The notes: generated by a model not told the origin, from the letters alone. A stretch of 64,000 nt of DNA from Arthrobacter sp. PGP41 (GCF_002953935.1 NZ_CP026514.1:2604001-2668000); one strand, 5' to 3'; positions 26,042-36,644 are shown, counted from the first letter of the stretch. Numbers and translations are program-made.

Positions 26042-26482
26042 TCAGGCGGACCAGACGTAGAGGCCAGTGCGCTCCGAGTCAGCGAGTCCGCTGGCCATTT
26101 CAGCGAGCTGCCGCACGTAGGTGCGCGCCTGGGCGGCATCGAAGGGCATGTCATCCAGCGCCGCCCACTGCTCAGCCACGTCGTCGAGGACGTCACCCTC
26201 CCCTTCGGTTTCATAGGAGAGCAGGTCGGCCAAGGCGCGCACCATGGCGGGCGGAACGGCGAGGAGCGAATCGCTCGCCACGTCCACCATGGTCAGCTCA
26301 TAGTCCGCCCCGCCGGCGTGGACGGCGGTGCCGGCGAGGTCACCGAGCTGCTCCACTTCAAAGTCGCTGATTTCCGGGATCCGGACCGCGTCGCCGGCAG
26401 GGGCGCTGCCGCCCTTGTCCAGGATGCCGCCGCGCTTCAGTGCGGCGTCGTGGGTGGCAACAAAGATTTCGGTGAAGCCCAT
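26042..26482 (-). CDS. Hypothetical protein
   Basis: 146 residues, acidic, no signal peptide or membrane segment. I do not recognise the family. The N-terminus GFTEIFVATHDAALKRGGIL is followed by a loop and helical parts (DSLLAVPPAMVRALADLLSYE, AQARTYVRQLAEMASGL). ATG 26482 has GAGGG about 8 bases upstream; an ATG five codons earlier lacks one. It lies between rpsP and a VOC gene on the same strand, with gaps of about 165-220 bases, so it may be a separate unit. Confidence 0.65.
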   Translation of the reverse strand: MGFTEIFVATHDAALKRGGILDKGGSAPAGDAVRIPEISDFEVEQLGDLAGTAVHAGGADYELTMVDVASDSLLAVPPAMVRALADLLSYETEGEGDVLDDVAEQWAALDDMPFDAAQARTYVRQLAEMASGLADSERTGLYVWSA

Positions 26483-26647
26483 GGGAAGTGCCCTCATTCC
26501 GTTGACGGTGCGGCCCGCCGGGATTCAGCGCGCGCTGCCCGGCAGTTCGGTTTCAGCCTAGTACAGGTACCGCCGGACTTTCCCGGCGCTGCCAGCCGGC
26601 GGCCCCACCCTTGAGGATGCACCAAACCCTGCCCGGGACGGCGCCGG

Positions 26648-27523
26648 TCAGCGAACTGCCACCCGGATCCGGTTGCGCCACGGATCCTCGAACCGGAGTT
26701 CGGCTCCGGTGTGGTGGGCGGCAACACCGGCAACCTTCAGGCGGTCGGCGAGGGCACCGACGTCGTCCCCCGACGGCACTTCAATGAGGACCTCACCCAG
26801 GCCCAGGGTGTCCTTCCGCGGCCCGGCGCCACGGCTGTTCCACACGTTCATGGCCATGTGGTGGTGGTAGCGGCCCGCTGAGACGAACAGGGCCTGACCG
26901 TGCCAGCCGGCGGTCTTTTCGAAGCCGAGGGTCCCCACGTAGAAGTCGCGGGCGGTCTGGACGTCGCCCACCTGGAGATGCACGTGGCCCACACCCGCAG
27001 CGGCGCCGCGCTGGTGTTCCAGGGACTCCTCGCTGAGGTGCTGCTCCAGGTAGCGCTGCGGCGGAAGGGCCAGGCTGTCCATTACCACGTCAGCGCCGTT
27101 CCAGGACCAGCTGCTGCGCGGCCGGTCCCAGTAGAGTTCGACCCCGTTACCCTCGGGGTCGGTGAAGTAGAAGGCCTCGCTGACCAGGTGGTCTGCGCTG
27201 CCGGTGAAGGAACGGGGTTCAAACCGGGCGGCCGAGGCGATGGTCGCGGCCAGGTCTGCCTGGTTCTCAAACAGCAGCGCAGTGTGGAAGAGGCCGGCCT
27301 CTCCCCTGCCCGGAAGGTCCAGGCCCGGAGCGGGCGCCAAGTGCACCAGCGGTTTCTGCAGCCGGCCGAGGTAGAGCCCGCCGTCCTGCTCCGCGACGAC
27401 CTCCAGGCCGAGGGCCCGCTGGTAGTAATCGGTCATGACCTTCATGTCGCCCACCTTGAGCATCACTGTGCCCATGGCGAGGTCGGCAGGAAGGAGATCC
27501 TGGCTGGCGGCTTCTGCAGTCAT
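26648..27523 (-). CDS. Two-domain VOC superfamily protein (glyoxalase/extradiol dioxygenase-like, CatE-type)
   Basis: 291 residues with two vicinal-oxygen-chelate repeats: first about 17-130 (GTVMLKVGDMKVMTDYYQRALGLEV ... DPEGNGVELYWDRP), second about 175-290 (GHVHLQVGDVQTARDFYVGTLGFE ... RYHHHMAMNVWNSRG). Candidate metal ligands are the His in GHVHLQV, the HHH motif and the Glu in GNGVELYWD. The layout resembles Bacillus CatE catechol 2,3-dioxygenase, but the substrate is unproven. ATG 27523 has GGGAG before it. Its promoter contains a perfect palindrome. Confidence 0.88.
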   Translation of the reverse strand: MTAEAASQDLLPADLAMGTVMLKVGDMKVMTDYYQRALGLEVVAEQDGGLYLGRLQKPLVHLAPAPGLDLPGRGEAGLFHTALLFENQADLAATIASAARFEPRSFTGSADHLVSEAFYFTDPEGNGVELYWDRPRSSWSWNGADVVMDSLALPPQRYLEQHLSEESLEHQRGAAAGVGHVHLQVGDVQTARDFYVGTLGFEKTAGWHGQALFVSAGRYHHHMAMNVWNSRGAGPRKDTLGLGEVLIEVPSGDDVGALADRLKVAGVAAHHTGAELRFEDPWRNRIRVAVR

Positions 27524-27575
27524 TGATAACTCCCGGTGCTGTGGGGCCTTCCGATCCGGAGGCCTTTCACTGTTA

Positions 27576-27604
27576 AAATTACTTGAAGCTTCAATTTATT
27601 CCAA
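27576..27604 (-). promoter_or_regulatory. VOC gene promoter with embedded palindromic operator
   Basis: On the minus strand TTGGAA (27604-27599), 17 bases, TAATTT (27581-27576). The spacer contains the perfect palindrome TTGAAGCTTCAA (27583-27594). A repressor bound there would block the promoter. The form resembles MarR-family sites that control ring-cleavage and quinone-detoxifying genes; the family is inferred. Confidence 0.7.
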
Positions 27605-27636
27605 GTCCTAACTTGTGGCACCTCCCCGCCGGCTGC

Positions 27637-28719
27637 TTAGCGGACCACCTTCCCGCCCAGGACCACATGCGCCAGGTCACGGATCGTGTCCGGCACCTTT
27701 CGCGGGTCCTCCCTGCAGAGCACAACGTCAGCCCGTGCCCCTTCCGCAATCCCCTCCGCGCCCAGCCACGTCCGTGCACTCCAGCACGCCGCGTCCAGGG
27801 CGGCGGCCATCGGCAGTCCTGCCGCATGCAGGGCGAGGATTTCGTCGGCAATCCTGCCGTGCCTGATGACGCTGCCCGCGTCGGTTCCGGCGTAAATCCG
27901 CACCCCGGCCTCATAGGCCTCAAGCACCCGCTCCTCCCGCCGTTCCCACAGCGCACGCATATGCGCCGCATATTTGGGGAACTTGGGATCGGCCTGTGCC
28001 GCAATGTCCGGGAAGGTGGCGACGTTGACGAGGGTGGGCACGATGGGTACCCGCTGCTCCACAAAGCGGGGAAGGTGGCGGGGCAGAAGACCAGTGGCAT
28101 GCTCCACGCAGTCGATGCCGGCGTCCAGCATGTCGTCCAGCGTCTCTTCGGCGAAACAGTGCGCCGTAACGCGCGCGCCCTCGTCGTGCGCGGCCAGGAC
28201 GGCATCCCGGACGACGGCGGCAGGAAAGGACGGCGCCAGGTCACCGGCGCCGCGGTCAATCCAGTCCCCCACGAGTTTGACCCAGCCGTCACCGTCCCGG
28301 GCCTGCTTCCGGACGGCTTCCACCAGGCCGTCCGGCTCAACCTCTTCCGCGAATCCACGCAAATACCGCCGTGTCCGGGCAACGTGGCGGCCCGCGCGGA
28401 TCAGCACCGGGACGTCGCGCCCGCCCTGCAGCCAGCGGGTGTCAACAGGGGAACCTGCGTCCCGGACCAGAAGCGTGCCGGCCATCAGGTCCGTCCGGGC
28501 CTGGTCCTCGGCGACGGACGCATCCACTGCGCCTCCCACGCCTAAACCGATATGGCAGTGTGCATCCACGAAGCCCGGCAGCACCCAGCCTGCAAGGATC
28601 CTGTCCGGCGCCTTCGCCGGTTGGCGGAACGTGAGCCTGCCGTCCACGGACCACAGCCCGCGGGCCTCGCTGTCCGGCCCGGTAAGGACGGTTCCCGTGA
28701 ACTGGATGGTTTCTGCCAT
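27637..28719 (-). CDS. Amidohydrolase family protein
   Basis: 360-residue metal-dependent hydrolase. Visible: GFVDAHCHIG (metal HxH), Lys in WVKLVGDWI (bridging candidate), VTAHCF, DCVEHATG and the Asp in YAGTDAGSV. These are the ligands of the imidazolonepropionase-like subtype. The substrate is unknown. ATG 28719, divergent from the TPP-riboswitch thiC. The VOC gene downstream has its own promoter, so they are probably not one operon. Confidence 0.88.
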   Translation of the reverse strand: MAETIQFTGTVLTGPDSEARGLWSVDGRLTFRQPAKAPDRILAGWVLPGFVDAHCHIGLGVGGAVDASVAEDQARTDLMAGTLLVRDAGSPVDTRWLQGGRDVPVLIRAGRHVARTRRYLRGFAEEVEPDGLVEAVRKQARDGDGWVKLVGDWIDRGAGDLAPSFPAAVVRDAVLAAHDEGARVTAHCFAEETLDDMLDAGIDCVEHATGLLPRHLPRFVEQRVPIVPTLVNVATFPDIAAQADPKFPKYAAHMRALWERREERVLEAYEAGVRIYAGTDAGSVIRHGRIADEILALHAAGLPMAAALDAACWSARTWLGAEGIAEGARADVVLCREDPRKVPDTIRDLAHVVLGGKVVR

Positions 28720-28803
28720 GGACTTTCCTCTCCTCGCCCGGACAGGCTAGCACCGCGAATGTGACAGGGGTGATTCGGTGTCTGTGGTAGCTTTCATCTT
28801 GAC

Positions 28804-30722
<1,919 letters not shown>

Positions 30723-30726
30723 GGCG

Positions 30727-31458
30727 TCAGGAGGCCCGTGCCTGGACCCGGCTGGCATCGCCGATGAACGAGCGGATGATGCGGTCCCCCTCTATTGAAT
30801 CCTGGGGCCGGTGTCCTCCCGCCGCAGTGCGGTGGAGGGCGCCGGTCTCCCGTAGGTAGCCCGCGATCTCTTCGTAGAGCGGCTCCCAGCCGCCCGTCAG
30901 GACGAGCGTCGGCACGCCCGGCACGATGTGCAGCGGCGCTTCCCACGGCGGCACCTGCAGCCGCAGCCGCCGGGCGGACCGCTTCTCTTCCACGGTGGCC
31001 GGGTGCTGCAGGTCCGTGGCGTAGACCCGGCGCACGAATTCCCGCTGGAAGTCGTCGTCGCTGAGTTGGTGCCGGACGTCCAGGAGCGGCTTCATCAACG
31101 CAATGTGCGCCGCCGTCGCCGGCAGTTCCGCGGTCAGGGAGAGGCATGCAGGTTCCACCAGCGTCAGCGAGTAGACAAGGTCGGGGCGTTCGACGGCGGC
31201 CATCATCGCTGCGACGGCACCTTGGGCGTGTGCCACGACGTGCCCGCCGACGGCGCCCCTCCCGTCGTCGGCAAGTGACCGCAGCAGGATCCCGGCGTCC
31301 TCTTCGAAGGAGGACTCCACCGGCTCTGCCACGGGGTCGTAGCCGTGGCGGCGCAGGAAGAGCGCGTCATAGGACAGTGCGAGGCCATGCTGGCGGGGCC
31401 AGGCCGCGGCGCCGAAGCTGCCCGCGCCGTGCACGAACACTACCCTCTGCTTGAACAT
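30727..31458 (-). CDS. Alpha/beta-hydrolase fold protein lacking the nucleophile serine
   Basis: 243 residues. The fold is clear: VVFVHGAGSFGAAAWPRQ (oxyanion loop), GHVVAHAQGAVAAM at the nucleophile elbow, VPTLVLTGGWEPLYEEIA (acid region), and a C-terminal His in TAAGGHRPQ. The usual G-x-S-x-G reads A-H-A-Q-G, so Ser is replaced by Ala (codon GCC). It may be catalytically inactive or use another residue. It converges on thiC with a gap of only 4 bases. Confidence 0.8.
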   Translation of the reverse strand: MFKQRVVFVHGAGSFGAAAWPRQHGLALSYDALFLRRHGYDPVAEPVESSFEEDAGILLRSLADDGRGAVGGHVVAHAQGAVAAMMAAVERPDLVYSLTLVEPACLSLTAELPATAAHIALMKPLLDVRHQLSDDDFQREFVRRVYATDLQHPATVEEKRSARRLRLQVPPWEAPLHIVPGVPTLVLTGGWEPLYEEIAGYLRETGALHRTAAGGHRPQDSIEGDRIIRSFIGDASRVQARAS

Positions 31459-31486
31459 GACCCAACCCTATTCCACGGCCCCGACA

Positions 31487-31554
31487 TCCCAACTAAGTAG
31501 CGCCAAGTGTCGTTATGAACCGTCAAAACGACACTTGGCGCTACCTAGTTGGGA
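31487..31554. repeat. Long palindromic element between ffh and the hydrolase gene
   Basis: Two 28-base arms (31487-31514 and 31527-31554) are inverted copies with a single mismatch, with a 12-base loop. The central shared word is GCGCCAAGTGTCGTT. It starts 11 bases after the ffh stop and 29 bases before the hydrolase start. It could terminate ffh transcription, but its length and sequence suggest an interspersed REP-like repeat. Only one copy is in the window. Confidence 0.85.
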
Positions 31555-31565
31555 GGGGGGGATGG

Positions 31566-33149
31566 CTACTTGCCCAGGAACTTGTCGAAGCCCTTGGGCA
31601 GGTTCAGCTGGGACGGATCGAAGTCGCCCGGCTGCTGGCCGAACGCTGCGCCTGTCGGCAGAGCCTTGGCCGCGTTGGCCCGGCGGGCCTCGGCGTCCTT
31701 CCGCTCCTGGGCAGCCTTGGCCGGGTTGCCGGACTTCGCCTTCTTCTTGGGTGCGTTCTTTGCGTTTTTCCGCGCCCCGCCGCCGGCACCCGGCATGCCT
31801 GGCATCCCGGGCATGCCAGGCATTCCGCCCTGGGCCATCTTCTTCATCATCTTCTGGGCCTGGGCGAAGCGCTCCAGGAGGCCGTTGACCTCGGAGACGT
31901 GGACACCGGAACCGCGGGCAATACGGGCGCGGCGGGAGCCGTTGATGATCTTGGGCGCAAGGCGCTCATGCGGGGTCATGGACCGGACGATGGCCTCGAC
32001 GCGGTCAATCTCGCGTTCGTCGAACTGCTCCAGCTGCTGGCGGATGTTCTGCGCCCCCGGCATCATCATGAGCATTTTCTTCATCGAGCCCATGTTGCGG
32101 ATCTGCTGCATCTGGGCCAGGAAGTCCTCGAGGGTGAAGTCTTCCTGGTCGGCGAACTTCTTCGCCATCCGTGCGGCTTCGTCCTTGTCCCAGGATTTCT
32201 CCGCCTGCTCAATCAGCGTCAGGACGTCACCCATGTCCAGGATGCGCGAGGCCATCCGGTCCGGGTGGAACAGCTCGAAGTCATCCAGGCCTTCGCCTGT
32301 GGAGGCGAACATGACGGGCTTGCCGGTGACGGACGCCACCGAGAGCGCGGCACCGCCGCGGGCGTCGCCGTCGAGCTTGGACAGCACGATGCCCGTGAAG
32401 TTGACGCCCTCATCGAAGGCGAGCGCCGTGTTCACGGCGTCCTGGCCGATCATGGAGTCGATGACGAAGAGGACTTCGTTGGGCACAATGGCGCGGCGGA
32501 TCTGGCGCGCCTGCTCCATCATGTCGGCGTCGACACCGAGGCGGCCGGCGGTATCCACGATGACGACGTCGTGGAGCTTCTGGCGGGCTTCCTCCACACC
32601 GGCGCGGGCAACGGCCACGGGGTCGCCGGCCGGGTGCTCGAGTTCGGAGGACGTGGCTCCCGGGTGCGGCGCGAACACCGGCACCTTGGCGCGCTGGCCC
32701 ACCACCTGGAGCTGGGTGACCGCGTTGGGGCGCTGCAGGTCGCACGCCACCAGAATGGGGCTGTGGCCCTGGGCCTTCAGCCACTTGGACAGCTTGCCGG
32801 CGAGGGTGGTCTTACCGGCACCCTGGAGCCCGGCCAGCATGATGATGGTGGGGCCGTTCTTGGCCAGGCGGATCCGGCGGGTTTCACCGCCGAGGATCTC
32901 CACCAGTTCCTCGTTGACGATCTTAACGATCTGCTGGCTCGGGTTCAGCGCACCGGACACCTCGGAACCCAGTGCGCGTTCCCGCACCCGGCCGGTGAAT
33001 TCACGGACAACTGGAACGGCAACGTCGGCGTCCAGGAGGGCACGGCGGATCTCGCGGACTGTGGCATCGACGTCGGCCTCGGAGAGCCTGCCTTTGCCCC
33101 GCAGATTCTTGAAGGTTGCTGTCAACCGGTCAGAGAGTGAATTGAACAC
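31566..33149 (-). CDS. ffh: Signal recognition particle protein Ffh
   Basis: GTPase that binds signal peptides and 4.5S RNA for co-translational targeting. 527 residues: N domain (1-90), G domain with GLQGAGKTTLAGKL (about 108), DTAGRLG (about 190) and KLDGDARGG (about 250), then a methionine-rich M domain with RIARGSGVHVSEVN. The tail after about 445 has a repeated MPG motif (MPGMPGMPGMPG) and a Lys-rich stretch. Its receptor FtsY is encoded at 38-39 kb. Confidence 0.97.
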   Translation of the reverse strand: MFNSLSDRLTATFKNLRGKGRLSEADVDATVREIRRALLDADVAVPVVREFTGRVRERALGSEVSGALNPSQQIVKIVNEELVEILGGETRRIRLAKNGPTIIMLAGLQGAGKTTLAGKLSKWLKAQGHSPILVACDLQRPNAVTQLQVVGQRAKVPVFAPHPGATSSELEHPAGDPVAVARAGVEEARQKLHDVVIVDTAGRLGVDADMMEQARQIRRAIVPNEVLFVIDSMIGQDAVNTALAFDEGVNFTGIVLSKLDGDARGGAALSVASVTGKPVMFASTGEGLDDFELFHPDRMASRILDMGDVLTLIEQAEKSWDKDEAARMAKKFADQEDFTLEDFLAQMQQIRNMGSMKKMLMMMPGAQNIRQQLEQFDEREIDRVEAIVRSMTPHERLAPKIINGSRRARIARGSGVHVSEVNGLLERFAQAQKMMKKMAQGGMPGMPGMPGMPGAGGGARKNAKNAPKKKAKSGNPAKAAQERKDAEARRANAAKALPTGAAFGQQPGDFDPSQLNLPKGFDKFLGK

Positions 33150-33233
33150 GCGACGTGCACTTCTTTCAGTGGATGATCGGGACTCGACTATCTAGGGTAC
33201 CAAGCCGGACCCCCAAGGTGGCATGCTGGCAAA

Positions 33234-34637
33234 ATGACGAGCCAACCAACTGTGAAAACCCTCCTCATCCTCGGCGCTTCCGGCGACCTGACGGGCCGGC
33301 TGCTCCTGCCGGGCCTGGCGCGCCTGGCGGCTAAGGGCCACGCCACGGATCTGCGGCTCGTCGGTGCCGGGTCAGATCCCTGGACCCCTGAACAGTGGCG
33401 GGAAAGGGTTCACACCTCCTTCGAAGCGGCGGCCGGACCCGCAGCCCCCGAGGGAAAGGGCACCCTGCAGGCCCTTGAAAACGAGACGGTCTACCACCAG
33501 CTGGATGTCACCGCCGATGGCGCCTTGGCCTCGCTCCTTGCCGCGCTGGAAGGGCCCACCGCCGTCTATTTTGCCCTCCCGCCCAAAATCAGCCAGCTCG
33601 CCTGTGAAACGCTCAGGCCCGACCAGGTGCCGGCCGGCACGCGATTGGTGATGGAAAAGCCCTTCGGCTCAAGCGAGGAGTCTGCCCGGTCGCTCAACCA
33701 GACACTGGTCCGGCTGGTTCCGGAAGACCACATCCACCGGGTGGACCATTTCCTGGGCAAGGCCACCGTCCTGAACATCCTGGGGCTGCGGTTCGCCAAC
33801 AACTTCCTGGAACCCGTCTGGGACCGCCACCACGTGGAAAAAGTGGAAATCATCTTTGACGAGGACCTCGCGCTGGAGGGACGCGCCCGCTATTACGACG
33901 GCGCCGGCGCGCTCCGGGACATGATCCAGAGCCACCTCCTGCAGATCATGGCGCTGATGGCCATCGAACCGCCGGCCAGCATCGGCGAACGGGACCTGCG
34001 CGACGCCATTTCAACAGTCCTGCGCGCCAGCAGGGTCCCGGAGCCCTACGCCGGTTCCACCCGCAGGGCACGCTACACGGCCGGTGAACTTGCTGGAAAA
34101 GAGGTCCCCGACTATGCCCGGGAGGAAGGTGTGGACGCGGCACGCGGCACTGAGACCCTGGCCGAGATCCAGGTGAACATCGACAACTGGCGCTGGAAGG
34201 GCGTCCCCTTTATTCTCCGTTCCGGCAAGGCTCTGGGCGCCAAGCGCAAGGAAGCCGTGGTCACGTTCCGCCCGGTGCCCCACCTTCCCCAGGGCTTCAC
34301 CGGCGTTGACTCGCCGAACAAGCTGAGGATCGGCTTCGGACCGGACACCCTGGCATTCGACGTCGATGTCAATGGCCCCGGCAATATCTTCAGCCTGGGC
34401 CGCATCACCCTCGACGCAGAGCTGAGCGCTTCGGACCTCCTCCCCTACGGTGAAGTCCTGGAAGGCGTGCTCGCGGGCGATCCGTTGCTTTCCGTCCGCG
34501 GCGACACAGCTGAAGAATGCTGGCGCATTGTTGAGCCTGTGCTCACGGCCTGGCGGCAGGATTCCGTCCCGCTGGAAGAGTACGACGCCGGATCGGCCGG
34601 GCCCGCGGGCTGGCCGGGCACGGTGCCTGGAGACTAA
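33234..34637 (+). CDS. zwf: Glucose-6-phosphate dehydrogenase
   Basis: NADP-linked first step of the pentose phosphate pathway. 467 residues, slightly short. Motifs: GASGDLTGRLL (dinucleotide site), MEKPFG, the catalytic segment RVDHFLGKATVLNIL, QSHLLQIMALMAIEPP with the second His, and RSGKALGAKRKE. The catalytic residues look intact. ATG 33234 with AAGGTGG upstream. It is divergent from ffh and occupies the place where Mycobacterium has glnD. It may be a second copy; a zwf-opcA-tal type locus elsewhere cannot be excluded. Confidence 0.9.
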   Translation: MTSQPTVKTLLILGASGDLTGRLLLPGLARLAAKGHATDLRLVGAGSDPWTPEQWRERVHTSFEAAAGPAAPEGKGTLQALENETVYHQLDVTADGALASLLAALEGPTAVYFALPPKISQLACETLRPDQVPAGTRLVMEKPFGSSEESARSLNQTLVRLVPEDHIHRVDHFLGKATVLNILGLRFANNFLEPVWDRHHVEKVEIIFDEDLALEGRARYYDGAGALRDMIQSHLLQIMALMAIEPPASIGERDLRDAISTVLRASRVPEPYAGSTRRARYTAGELAGKEVPDYAREEGVDAARGTETLAEIQVNIDNWRWKGVPFILRSGKALGAKRKEAVVTFRPVPHLPQGFTGVDSPNKLRIGFGPDTLAFDVDVNGPGNIFSLGRITLDAELSASDLLPYGEVLEGVLAGDPLLSVRGDTAEECWRIVEPVLTAWRQDSVPLEEYDAGSAGPAGWPGTVPGD

Positions 34638-34707
34638 GACCGGCTTCCGCCGCCGCAGCCAATCCACGCTTGCGGCAGAGTCTTGCGGCGGGGTATCGGC
34701 AGCACAG

Positions 34708-34748
34708 CGGAGCGGGCAGGAAAACCTTCCGGTTTCCTGCCCGCTCCG
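34708..34748. terminator. Hairpin between convergent zwf and glnB
   Basis: An 18-bp stem with one bulged A (34708-34726 with 34731-34748) and a TTCC loop lies between the convergent gene ends. No strong T run follows, but its position and stability fit a bidirectional terminator. Confidence 0.7.
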
Positions 34749-34775
34749 TGTTCTCCGTTGTAGTGCTTTGCCGCC

Positions 34776-35114
34776 CTAGATGGCCGCAACGCCCCGTTCA
34801 CCGGTGCGGACCCGCACCGCCTCCGAGACATCCACGGTCCATACCTTGCCGTCACCCGCCCGGCCGGTGTTTGAGCTGGCGATGATGACATCCAGGATGT
34901 CGTCTGCCTGCTCGTCGGTGGCGAGGACCTCTACCCGGATCTTCGGCAGCAGGTCCACGTTGTACTCCGCGCCGCGGTAGACCTCGGTGTAGCCGCGCTG
35001 CCGGCCGTAGCCGCTCGCCGCGCTGACCGTCAGGCCCTGTACGCCGTAGGCCTCCAGCCCCTCACGGATGGCCTCGAGCTTTTCCGGCCGGACGATCGCA
35101 GTAATCAGTTTCAT
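34776..35114 (-). CDS. glnB: Nitrogen regulatory protein PII
   Basis: 112-residue trimeric signal protein that senses ATP/ADP and 2-oxoglutarate and blocks Amt. T-loop GRQRGYTEVYRGAEYNVDLLPK with Tyr51, which in Actinobacteria is adenylylated by GlnD. B-loop region TGRAGDGKVWTVDVSEAVRVRTGERG. It overlaps amt by 4 bases (ATGA), so PII is made with its target. No glnD follows. Confidence 0.96.
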   Translation of the reverse strand: MKLITAIVRPEKLEAIREGLEAYGVQGLTVSAASGYGRQRGYTEVYRGAEYNVDLLPKIRVEVLATDEQADDILDVIIASSNTGRAGDGKVWTVDVSEAVRVRTGERGVAAI

Positions 35115-36460
35115 GCCCCCACGCTTTCCTTACCTGTTGCTGATTCGGTCTTCGCGGCTCCTGAAGTCTGTGCCGCGTCCGGTTGGGTCTTGCCGGTGAT
35201 CATGTCGTGCAGGGGCTGGAAGCTTCCGCCGTGTCCCCCGACGCCGAACTCGTAGGCGGTCTCGGCGTGCAGGCTGAGGTCCACGCCCACGGTTTCCTGT
35301 TCCTGCGAGACACGGAAGCCCATGGTCTTGTGGATGGCCAGGGCGATGATCGCCGTCAGGATGGCGGAGTAGGCGATGGCGATGCCGGCCGCTGCGAGCT
35401 GCGCCCACATCTGGGTCATGCCGCCGCCGTAGAAGAGGCCGCCGCCAACGCCATCGGCGGGCAGTGCGATGAAGCCCAGGGCCACGGTGCCGATGATGCC
35501 CGAGACAAGGTGGACGCCGACGACGTCAAGTGAGTCATCGAAGCCCCAGCGGAACTTCAGTCCCACGGCGAGGGCCGAAGCCACACCAGCCACGATGCCG
35601 AGGCCGAGGGCGCCGACAGGGCTCACGTTGGCGCAGGCCGGGGTGATGGCGACGAGGCCGGCAACAACACCGGAGGCGGCACCCAGGGAAGTGGGGTGGC
35701 CGTCGCGGATACGCTCGGTGACCAGCCAGCCGAGCATCGCGGCAGCCGGGGCGGCAAGGGTGTTCACCCAGATGAGGCCGCCCTGCTCGGCGGTGGTGGC
35801 GGCACCGCCATTGAAGCCGAACCAGCCGAACCAGAGGATGGCTGCGCCGAGCATGACGAACGGGATGTTGTGCGGGCGGTGGTTCGGGTCCTTGCCGAAG
35901 CCCTTGCGGTTGCCGATGATGAGGACCAGGACCAGCGCTGCAACACCAGCGTTGATGTGGACCACGGTGCCGCCGGCGAAGTCGATGGCCGGGCCGAGGG
36001 CCTGGCCCACTGCACCTTCAGGACCGAACAGTCCGCCGCCCCACACCATGAAGGCCAGCGGGCAGTAGACAAGCGTGACCCAGACGGGCACGAAGACAGA
36101 CCAGGCGCCGAACTTGGCGCGGTCAGCAATGGCGCCGCTGATGAGAGCGACGGTGATGATAGCGAAGGTGGCAGCGTAGCCGACCTTGATCAGTCCGTCC
36201 GGGGTGTCGATGCCCTCAAGGCCGAACGTGGCAAACGGGTTGCCCACGATCTGAAGGAAACCCTCGCCGGAGCTCATGGAGGCGCCCCAGAGGACCCAGA
36301 CAACGCCAACCATGCCGATGGAGATGAAGCTCATCATCATCATGTTCAGCGCGGCCTTGGCCCGGGTCATGCCGCCGTAGAAAAATGCCAGACCGGGTGT
36401 CATGAACAGCACAAGCGCCGCCGACACCATGATCCATACGTGACCTGCGGTAAGTTCCAT
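35111..36460 (-). CDS. amt: Ammonium transporter Amt
   Basis: 449-residue membrane channel. Eleven hydrophobic segments are visible, starting with HVWIMVSAALVLFMTPGLAFFYGGM; the pore motifs DFAGGTVVHINAGVAAL (first His) and DVVGVHLVSGIIGTVALG (second His) are intact. The C-terminal tail from about residue 395 is cytoplasmic and carries HGGSFQPL. ATG 36460 with AGAGAGG upstream. The promoter region has GlnR-like half-sites. Confidence 0.96.
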   Translation of the reverse strand: MELTAGHVWIMVSAALVLFMTPGLAFFYGGMTRAKAALNMMMMSFISIGMVGVVWVLWGASMSSGEGFLQIVGNPFATFGLEGIDTPDGLIKVGYAATFAIITVALISGAIADRAKFGAWSVFVPVWVTLVYCPLAFMVWGGGLFGPEGAVGQALGPAIDFAGGTVVHINAGVAALVLVLIIGNRKGFGKDPNHRPHNIPFVMLGAAILWFGWFGFNGGAATTAEQGGLIWVNTLAAPAAAMLGWLVTERIRDGHPTSLGAASGVVAGLVAITPACANVSPVGALGLGIVAGVASALAVGLKFRWGFDDSLDVVGVHLVSGIIGTVALGFIALPADGVGGGLFYGGGMTQMWAQLAAAGIAIAYSAILTAIIALAIHKTMGFRVSQEQETVGVDLSLHAETAYEFGVGGHGGSFQPLHDMITGKTQPDAAQTSGAAKTESATGKESVGA

Positions 36461-36606
36461 GGTGCACGCCTCTCTTATCGATTTGGTCGAATTTGCGGAG
36501 ATGATCCGCCTGCCAACGCCTTTTGCGTCCTGTAACGAGTTTGTAGGCGCTGTGTTTCGGCCGCGGAGGATTTGTATTGCGGGGTTGTTACAACAACCTC
36601 TAGGAA

Positions 36607-36644
36607 GTAAATGGTGCATATCTGGCTTGTTACGGTTATGTTTC
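36607..36644 (-). promoter_or_regulatory. Candidate GlnR-like box upstream of amt
   Basis: On the minus strand GAAAC-N6-GTAAC-N6-GATAT-N6-TTTAC repeats with an 11-base period. The Streptomyces/Mycobacterium GlnR box alternates GTnAC and GaAAC at the same period. Two words match fully, two partly. It lies about 150 bases before amt and close to the MFS start, so it might affect both. Confidence 0.45.

Noticed and set aside
31780..31830. Short tandem repeat coding MPG units in ffh
   Set aside because: Low-complexity Gly-Met tails are normal at the end of actinobacterial Ffh; no evidence of a separate element.
31515..33195. Two overlapping plus-strand open frames of more than 540 codons
   Set aside because: Both lie opposite ffh, a certain gene, and have no family motifs.
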